Shown here: positions 5,959-10,047 of the stretch, in pieces | How positions within the stretch are numbered: position 1 is the first letter of the stretch | Layout of the letters: each line of letters opens with the position of its first letter | Assembly: GCA_050014815.1 (NCBI GenBank) | Contig: JBEKCP010000373.1 | Location: 1 to 10,047 of the forward strand | Direction: 5' to 3' | Source: JBEKCP01 sp050014815 | GTDB lineage: Bacteria; Planctomycetota; Planctomycetia; Pirellulales; Thermoguttaceae | Length of the DNA stretch: 10,047 nt | Notes under the pieces: generated by a model | The model's database searches: none | Told to the model about the DNA's origin: nothing | Seen by the model: the letters and a program-made list of their open reading frames with translations, nothing else | Position numbers and translations under genes: made by a program

Positions 5959-7086
5959 TTAGGGGGGGGCCAGCGTGTCGCCGCAGCCCCGGATCTCGGC
6001 GTGCTCGGCCCGGCCCAGCACCTCGAAGGCCGTCCCCATCATGCCACCCGGGTACCCGGTCGCGGGTGCGGCATCACGACTCACGATGCGGCCCAAGTCG
6101 TCCAGGAGGACCGCTACGCCGGGGTAGCTGTGCGGCAGCGGGCAGATGAACTCCAGGAGCCCGGTCTGGCCGTCGGCTGCCGGCTCCAGCGTCCGCGGAT
6201 CGCGAACGATCACCTCCGCGCAGGTTGGAGCGCGTTTCAAGCCGTCGGGCCCGTCAGGATAGACCACGCCCAACTGCTCGGTGAAGCCGTAAATGTCGCA
6301 GATCGCTTGCCGTCCAATCCCGAAGACCTCCTCCGCCAGAGCCCCGAGCGCGGCCTTGTCGACCGCCTGGTCCCGGAGCCTCTTCCAGCCGCCGAAGTGA
6401 AGGACGAACGTCGAGTCCGGCAACTCGATCCGGATGCCCTGCTCGGCCAGCGGGCGGAGCACCTCCTGGTAGAGCACGTAGGTGTAGCCGAGAAGGCAGA
6501 ACGGCTGGCCGCCGGCCTTCCACCGCTGGACGACCGAGAGCAGCTTGTCCCGATCGAGTGCCAGGCCGGCCCCCTCTCGCCGCAGGACGTACTCCGACTC
6601 GGACGCGGCCAGGAGGTAACCTCGCATGCCGGCGACCCGGGCCGAAAGCTCGCGATCGGCGGCGGGGGCGTCGGGCGGGGCGTCCAACACCAGGAAGGGG
6701 CGCCGCCGGCCGCCCAGCCGGTGAGCCAGGATCGCCGCCAACGCCCGCATCTGCCGGCTGCGCGTGACCGCGTCCAGCGGCACCCGGCTGGGCGCCTGGG
6801 ACGACGTGCCGCTGGAGCTGACTGTCCGCACCACCTCCGTCGGCGGCACGGAGCACAGCGACATTCGCTTGAAGATGTTGACCGGCAGGAAGGGCACCGC
6901 CGCCAGGTCGCGCATTTCCTCGCGGGGATCGAACCGCTCGTGGGCGCACCATCGGGCAAACGGCCCGCAATGCTCGTAATGGTACACCAGCGCCTCGTGG
7001 ATCGCCGGCAGCAAGGCCGCCGCCTTGGCCTCGGGGGTAAGCCCGAAGGGCGGGAGGTTCAGCAGATCGTCGGTTGCGCTCGCCAT
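5959..7086 (-). CDS. LuxE/PaaK-type acyl-protein synthetase
   Basis: LuxE enzymes belong to the adenylate-forming superfamily: they activate a fatty acid as acyl-AMP and hand it, by way of an enzyme thiol, to the LuxC reductase. The 375-residue protein is of LuxE length. It has the ATP-binding loop SSSGTSSQ at 90-97 followed by PSR, the family motif YGFTEQLG at 266-273 followed by YPD, a DDLGR at 329-333 and the C-terminal GRAEHAEIRGCGD. The ATG at 7086 lies three bases after the stop of the upstream hypothetical gene, so translation is probably coupled. The last codons before TAA contain an eight-C run (5962-5969). It works most plausibly with the LuxC-like protein; a PaaK-like CoA ligase role is the alternative. 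Confidence 0.92.
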   Translation of the reverse strand: MASATDDLLNLPPFGLTPEAKAAALLPAIHEALVYHYEHCGPFARWCAHERFDPREEMRDLAAVPFLPVNIFKRMSLCSVPPTEVVRTVSSSGTSSQAPSRVPLDAVTRSRQMRALAAILAHRLGGRRRPFLVLDAPPDAPAADRELSARVAGMRGYLLAASESEYVLRREGAGLALDRDKLLSVVQRWKAGGQPFCLLGYTYVLYQEVLRPLAEQGIRIELPDSTFVLHFGGWKRLRDQAVDKAALGALAEEVFGIGRQAICDIYGFTEQLGVVYPDGPDGLKRAPTCAEVIVRDPRTLEPAADGQTGLLEFICPLPHSYPGVAVLLDDLGRIVSRDAAPATGYPGGMMGTAFEVLGRAEHAEIRGCGDTLAPP

Positions 7087-7089
7087 GGG

Positions 7090-7665
7090 CTAGGGTGCTG
7101 AGTTACCTGGTTGGCCGGCGGCGTGGCCCTCGCGACCGGCGGACGGGTCGCCGCCCCGGGCTATCAACCAGTCCTCCGCTTCTCGGATGTATTCTCGCGT
7201 CGTATCCTCGACATTCGACCAATAAGCGTCGTCACTATACGAGGCAACAAGACCATTAGAGTACACCCGCTTCGCAATGGGATCTCCGCCGTAGGACCAG
7301 GACCAGGAACGACGGCCAACGTACGGCTGATCATCAAGGTCAAGCTCTGCTTCCCATGCCAGATCTCGCAGCCGCTTCAGGTGCGATACGCCTGCGGCGA
7401 CCCTGCTCCCGAACGGCACACGCCACTCGGCATCACGCAACGTGCGCGATGCTCGACACAACTCTTCCCAAGAGGCCTTTCCGTTAATGAAGTCGATCTT
7501 AGCCTTTTCGTAAGCCCTCTGGGCCTCGCGAGGCCTTTGGTAGAGGGCATAACACGCCAGCGCGACCGAACATAGCGTCACAAAAATCAGGAGGGACCGC
7601 AGGCTGTACTGGAACCGGCGGCGGTTGAGCTTCGGCGTGGCATCCTGAGGTTCTACGGTGCTCAT
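7090..7665 (-). CDS. hypothetical single-pass membrane protein, planctomycete-type N-terminus
   Basis: A 191-residue protein with no function I can assign. Residues 1-17 are polar and end in a basic RRR cluster. Residues 18-42 form one hydrophobic helix that begins with FQYSLRSLL, a pattern I recall from many small planctomycete proteins anchored by one N-terminal helix. The remainder is soluble, probably outside the cytoplasm if the positive-inside rule holds. A helical, charged part spans 45-110, a YVGRRSWSWSYGG stretch rich in aromatics and glycine follows at about 115-127, and the tail is glycine-rich. The ATG at 7665 is chosen; an upstream start at 7848 would translate an intergenic repeat, so it is rejected. 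The stop is three bases before the LuxE-like start, which places it in the same transcript, but nothing ties it to acyl chemistry. Confidence 0.75.
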   Translation of the reverse strand: MSTVEPQDATPKLNRRRFQYSLRSLLIFVTLCSVALACYALYQRPREAQRAYEKAKIDFINGKASWEELCRASRTLRDAEWRVPFGSRVAAGVSHLKRLRDLAWEAELDLDDQPYVGRRSWSWSYGGDPIAKRVYSNGLVASYSDDAYWSNVEDTTREYIREAEDWLIARGGDPSAGREGHAAGQPGNSAP

Positions 7666-7722
7666 GGCTCGCTGCCCTACAAAGCCGATTGACATTCTAT
7701 CGCAGGGAATCCCGTCCAATGA

Positions 7723-7754
7723 CTTTCGCGCCTTTGCGCCTTCGCGGCTTTGCG
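7723..7754. repeat. 8-bp tandem repeat, CCTTTGCG type, copy A
   Basis: Four consecutive 8-base units read CTTTCGCG, CCTTTGCG, CCTTCGCG and GCTTTGCG, followed by TGAC. It is the same family as the clusters at 7954-7985, 9688-9719 and 9783-9821. It is in inverted orientation to the cluster at 7954, with the TGA/TCA ends of the two facing each other. Confidence 0.85.
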
Positions 7755-7953
7755 TGACACCATTCCCGGCCAGGACGTTGCATTCACGCCGGGCCCTCCT
7801 ATCCTGCCAGGCATGCCCTGGAGGGTGGTTGCCCCGCCGGGGGTTCAACGTCGCGGTGGTCGATCTTCAGGTCCAGCGGTGTGCCTCTTAGGCAGCCCCG
7901 ATTTGTGGAAAGGCGATTTCCAAGGATATCGGTTCGGGATGGGGAGCATTTCA

Positions 7954-7985
7954 CGCAAAGGCGCCAAGCCGCAAGGGCGCAAAGA
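7954..7985. repeat. 8-bp tandem repeat, CGCAAAGG type, copy B
   Basis: Four units read CGCAAAGG, CGCCAAGC, CGCAAGGG and CGCAAAGA, preceded by ATTTCA. It is inverted relative to copy A at 7723-7754, about 200 bases away. The units have diverged more than those of the pair near 9.7 kb, which suggests an older insertion. Confidence 0.85.
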
Positions 7986-8124
7986 AACGCCGGAGTTTGC
8001 AGCAAGCACCACTTCGAACTACCGGAAGAAAGTTACTAGACGCGTCTAACGAAATGAGGTTGTCGCGGGGATGCTTCGCACGGTGCCCGGCTTGCAAGAA
8101 GTGCCGCGCTTCCGCTGACGAATG

Positions 8125-8146
8125 CACTGCTTGCAAGCAAGCAGTG
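8125..8146. terminator. perfect hairpin downstream of the acyl ligase
   Basis: CACTGCTTG at 8125-8133 pairs with CAAGCAGTG at 8138-8146 around a CAAG loop. It starts about 35 bases past the ligase stop on the minus strand. There is no following T-run, so intrinsic termination is uncertain. The stem is of a kind I associate with dispersed intergenic palindromes, so it may be a repeat element that serves as a 3' end structure. Confidence 0.5.
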
Positions 8147-8180
8147 GCACACAGCAGGTCGTCGGTTGCAAAGGCAATCA

Positions 8181-9650
8181 TTACGCCCCCCGCATCAACT
8201 GCCGCCGGATTTTTCCGGAAGGCGTCCTGGCGATCCGGTCGACGCGCTCCCAGAGCCGCGGGACCTTGTACTCCTCGATCCGTCCGCGGAGCCACTGGAC
8301 CAACTGCTGGTCGCTGACCTCCGAGCGGGTCACAATGCACGCCTTCACGCACTCGCCGGTGATCTCCTGGGGATCCGGCGCCCCCAGGCAGGCCGACTCG
8401 ACGATCGCCGGATGCGAGTTGATCGCCTCCTCGATCTCTTCCGGGCTGGCCTTCATCCCGCCGACGTTAATCAGGTCCGATTGCCGGCCGGCGAGATAGA
8501 GGTAGCCGTCGGCGTCCTGGCGGCCCCAATCGCCCGTGCGGAGCCAGCCGTCGCGGAGCGTTTCTCGCGTCAGGGCGGGCTGTTTCCAATACTCCTTCAT
8601 CACCATCCCGCCGCGGACACAGATCTCGCCGTCGCCGCCGGCCGAGACTTGCCGGCCCTGCTCGTCGCAGACGGCGACCTGAACGTTCGGGCTGGGCCGG
8701 CCGGTCGAATCGAGCTTGGGTTCGTCGGCATGGTATTCGAGGAAGGTCGCCCGCGACGCCTCAGTCAGGCCGTAATGATGGCAGATCCGCGTCTTGGGGA
8801 GCATCGCCATGAGATGCCGCTTCAACTCGATCCGCATCGCCGCGCTCCCTATCTCGACGTAGCGGAGGTGGCCGGCGGCGGCGGCCAGGGCATCCTTGGT
8901 CAAGCGTACCATCAACTCGAAGCCGGCCGGGACCATGGCTATGCCCGCCGCGCGGAGGTCCAGGAGCCGCTGGAGCGTCCCGGCCGCATTGCGCAGCCCC
9001 GGCTCCAAAACGAGCGTATTGCCGGCCACCGCCATCGCCCGCAGGCGGCCCAGGCCGAACGAATGGGCCAGCGGAATCGGCATGATCTCCACGTCGCCGG
9101 GGCGGCTTTGGACGAAGGCCTGGATGTTTACGGCCGCCTGGGCGATCTGCCGGTGGGTCAAGACGACCCCCTTCTTTCGCCCCGTGGTGCCGCTGGTATA
9201 GAGGAGGTCGGCGACGTCGTCCAAGCGGCACGCTGGCTCCCCGAGCCCGCCGCCGTCGTTTCCGCCCACGAGTTCCAGGAGGTCCTCGCAAGGCACCCCG
9301 AGCGAGATGTCGCGGTCCAGCAGGACCAACCGGGCCCCGGCGTCCTCGACGATCCAGCGTAGAGCTTCCGGGGGCATCGTGGGGTCCAAGGGGACCGCGA
9401 CGCAGCCGGCGGCATGGACGGCGAAGTACGCGACGGCCGTTTCGGGCCGGTTGGTGCCGACGATCACGATCCGCTCTCCCCGCCCCAGCCCCCGCCGCAC
9501 TAGTCTTTCCGCCGCCGACAGGACCACTGCGGCAAACCGGCTGTACGACAGCGGCCCTTCGCCGGTCGCCAGCGCCGCCCGGTCCGGCTCAGATCGCGCG
9601 AGTGCCAGGAGCGAGAAGACCAGGGGTCGTTCGGTGCAACCGTCCTTCAT
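8181..9650 (-). CDS. class I AMP-forming acyl-CoA/acyl-ACP ligase (ANL superfamily)
   Basis: This enzyme activates a carboxylic acid as acyl-AMP and transfers it to a thiol, either CoA or a carrier protein. The 489-residue protein has the full motif set: the P-loop-like YTSGTTGRKKG at 151-161, YGLTEAS at 293-299, GWLRTGDWG at 368-376, GRQSDLINVGG at 388-398 and the catalytic C-terminal lysine Lys480 in PSGK. No carrier or condensation domain is fused to it. The ATG at 9650 is chosen; the longer frame from 9716 would translate the intergenic repeat at 9688-9719, and no clear Shine-Dalgarno precedes either. The stand-alone carrier protein gene upstream makes ACP loading a natural guess, with the LuxE-like and LuxC-like enzymes later in the path. 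The acyl substrate cannot be read from sequence. Confidence 0.95.
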   Translation of the reverse strand: MKDGCTERPLVFSLLALARSEPDRAALATGEGPLSYSRFAAVVLSAAERLVRRGLGRGERIVIVGTNRPETAVAYFAVHAAGCVAVPLDPTMPPEALRWIVEDAGARLVLLDRDISLGVPCEDLLELVGGNDGGGLGEPACRLDDVADLLYTSGTTGRKKGVVLTHRQIAQAAVNIQAFVQSRPGDVEIMPIPLAHSFGLGRLRAMAVAGNTLVLEPGLRNAAGTLQRLLDLRAAGIAMVPAGFELMVRLTKDALAAAAGHLRYVEIGSAAMRIELKRHLMAMLPKTRICHHYGLTEASRATFLEYHADEPKLDSTGRPSPNVQVAVCDEQGRQVSAGGDGEICVRGGMVMKEYWKQPALTRETLRDGWLRTGDWGRQDADGYLYLAGRQSDLINVGGMKASPEEIEEAINSHPAIVESACLGAPDPQEITGECVKACIVTRSEVSDQQLVQWLRGRIEEYKVPRLWERVDRIARTPSGKIRRQLMRGA

Positions 9651-9687
9651 GTCGCGGGAATCGAGAGACAAGCTGGGAGATATTTCA

Positions 9688-9719
9688 CGCAAAGGCGCAA
9701 AGGCGCAAAGAGGCAAAGG
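9688..9719. repeat. 8-bp tandem repeat, CGCAAAGG type, copy C
   Basis: Four units read CGCAAAGG, CGCAAAGG, CGCAAAGA and GGCAAAGG, preceded by ATTTCA at 9682-9687. Together with the inverted copy at 9783-9821 it brackets about 63 bases of unique sequence between the acyl carrier protein and ligase genes. The outer ends, ATTTCAC and GTGAGAT, are near reverse complements, so 9682-9812 looks like one inverted-repeat element or an RNA hairpin with long arms. Confidence 0.9.
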
Positions 9720-9782
9720 AAAAAGAGGAACGGGTAATTTCGGGCGGACGGTTGATCCACTGCGGGGCCATTCCCGGTCCTC

Positions 9783-9821
9783 CCTTTGCGTCTTTGCGTC
9801 TTTGCGTGAGATCCCTTTGCG
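9783..9821. repeat. 8-bp tandem repeat, CCTTTGCG type, copy D
   Basis: Three adjacent units, CCTTTGCG, TCTTTGCG and TCTTTGCG (9783-9806), then a seven-base TGAGATC break and a further CCTTTGCG at 9814-9821. It is the inverted partner of the cluster at 9688-9719. Lying just past the carrier-protein stop on the minus strand, the pair could fold into a large stem in the transcript between that gene and the ligase. Confidence 0.9.
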
Positions 9822-9837
9822 TGCATAGCGTGCGACG

Positions 9838-10047
9838 CTACCCTGATCGCTTCCTGGCCATCAGTTCGCGCACGGCTCGGACCGAATCGACCGCCACGAT
9901 CTCGTCCATGTCCAGGGTGATTCCCAATCGCGACTCCAACAGCACGATCAGGTTCATGTGTCCGACCGAGTCCCAGCCGGGAACATCGTCGAAGCTCATC
10001 GAGTCTTCGAGGGGAAACCCCCGATCCAGCCGCATGGCCGTTCGGAA
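9838..10047 (-). CDS. acyl carrier protein, cut by the right edge
   Basis: A phosphopantetheine-binding carrier protein that would hold acyl intermediates as thioesters. The frame stays open to the window edge. Counted from the internal ATG at 10035, 65 residues are visible, including GWDSVGHMN at 20-28 with Ser23 (codon 9967-9969) as the attachment site and a LESRLGI segment typical of helix III's approach. Carrier proteins are usually about 75-85 residues, so roughly ten or more N-terminal residues are probably missing, and the ATG at 10035 is probably not the start. It is the first visible gene of the minus-strand row, and 187 bases with an inverted repeat separate it from the ligase. It could be the carrier for the ligase or part of a unit that extends further right. 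Confidence 0.88.
   Translation of the reverse strand, partial: FRTAMRLDRGFPLEDSMSFDDVPGWDSVGHMNLIVLLESRLGITLDMDEIVAVDSVRAVRELMARKRSG

Larger units (their letters stand above)
7666..8180. other. intergenic region without a supported gene
   Basis: About 515 bases separate the acyl ligase stop from the membrane-protein start. They hold the hairpin at 8125-8146, two inverted clusters of the 8-bp repeat (7723-7754 and 7954-7985), and a weak -10-like TAGAAT at 7694-7699 on the minus strand with no good -35. Frames through the region have no family likeness and run through the repeats. If a promoter for the genes from 7665 leftward exists, it should be here. Confidence 0.6.

Noticed and set aside
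4110..7086. Complete bioluminescence (lux) operon
   Set aside because: Only LuxC-like and LuxE-like genes are present; no luciferase alpha or beta subunit and no LuxD-type thioesterase can be found in any frame.
5884..7101. 405-residue open frame on the plus strand
   Set aside because: It is antisense to the LuxE-like gene and lacks any recognisable motif.
7666..7848. N-terminal extension of the membrane protein to a start at 7848
   Set aside because: The added residues translate the 8-bp repeat cluster and look nothing like a protein start; the ATG at 7665 begins the planctomycete-type N-terminus.
7755..7953. Gene remnant between repeat copies A and B
   Set aside because: Short frames on both strands look protein-like for a few dozen residues, but none shows a family motif or a start with a ribosome site.
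8166..9362. 398-residue open frame on the plus strand
   Set aside because: It is antisense to the acyl ligase, which has all ANL motifs in order.
9651..9716. N-terminal extension of the acyl ligase to a start at 9716
   Set aside because: It would translate the repeat cluster at 9688-9719; ligases of this type begin about where the ATG at 9650 places the start.
7723..9821. CRISPR array
   Set aside because: The repeats are 8-base units without unique spacers of even length, and no cas gene is present.

Overview
The window reads as a chromosomal piece of a GC-rich environmental bacterium, most likely a planctomycete. This is inference, resting on three things: a short membrane protein with an N-terminal F-Q-Y-S-L-R-S-L-L segment of a type I associate with planctomycete genomes, several families of short palindromic or tandem intergenic repeats, and a palindromic element carried in frame inside a gene. 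No rRNA, tRNA, CRISPR array, transposase or phage gene is visible.

Every convincing gene lies on the minus strand, so transcription runs from the right end to the left. In that order: an acyl carrier protein cut by the right edge (9838-10047); a 187-bp gap with an inverted pair of 8-bp-unit repeats; a class I AMP-forming acyl ligase (8181-9650); a roughly 515-bp gap with a hairpin and a second pair of the same repeats; a single-pass membrane protein of unknown function (7090-7665); a LuxE-family acyl-protein synthetase (5959-7086); a VanZ-like membrane protein (5461-5889); a LuxC-family acyl-CoA reductase (4110-5444); a REP-like hairpin; two small lower-GC hypothetical genes (3715-4017 and 3254-3694); then a tightly packed nucleotide-sugar trio, rfbF (2370-3146), rfbG (1162-2373) and an extended SDR epimerase/dehydratase (108-1160). 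The left edge is a GGATTGG heptamer tandem repeat.

Two modules emerge. The left one makes CDP-glucose and converts it to CDP-4-keto-6-deoxyglucose, with a third SDR enzyme that probably reduces, epimerises or otherwise alters the sugar nucleotide. ATGA and one-base junctions show that these three genes are translationally coupled. The right one has the parts of a fatty-acyl activation and reduction pathway (ACP, acyl ligase, LuxE-like, LuxC-like), but no luciferase genes are present. Side by side on one strand, they suggest a locus for a surface glycan or glycolipid in which a deoxysugar and an acyl-derived aldehyde or alcohol are made together. That link is inference from gene order.

The most unusual structural feature is a palindromic element with 24-bp perfect inverted arms inside rfbG. 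It is translated in frame and adds about 27 residues between the catalytic body and the C-terminal region of the dehydratase.
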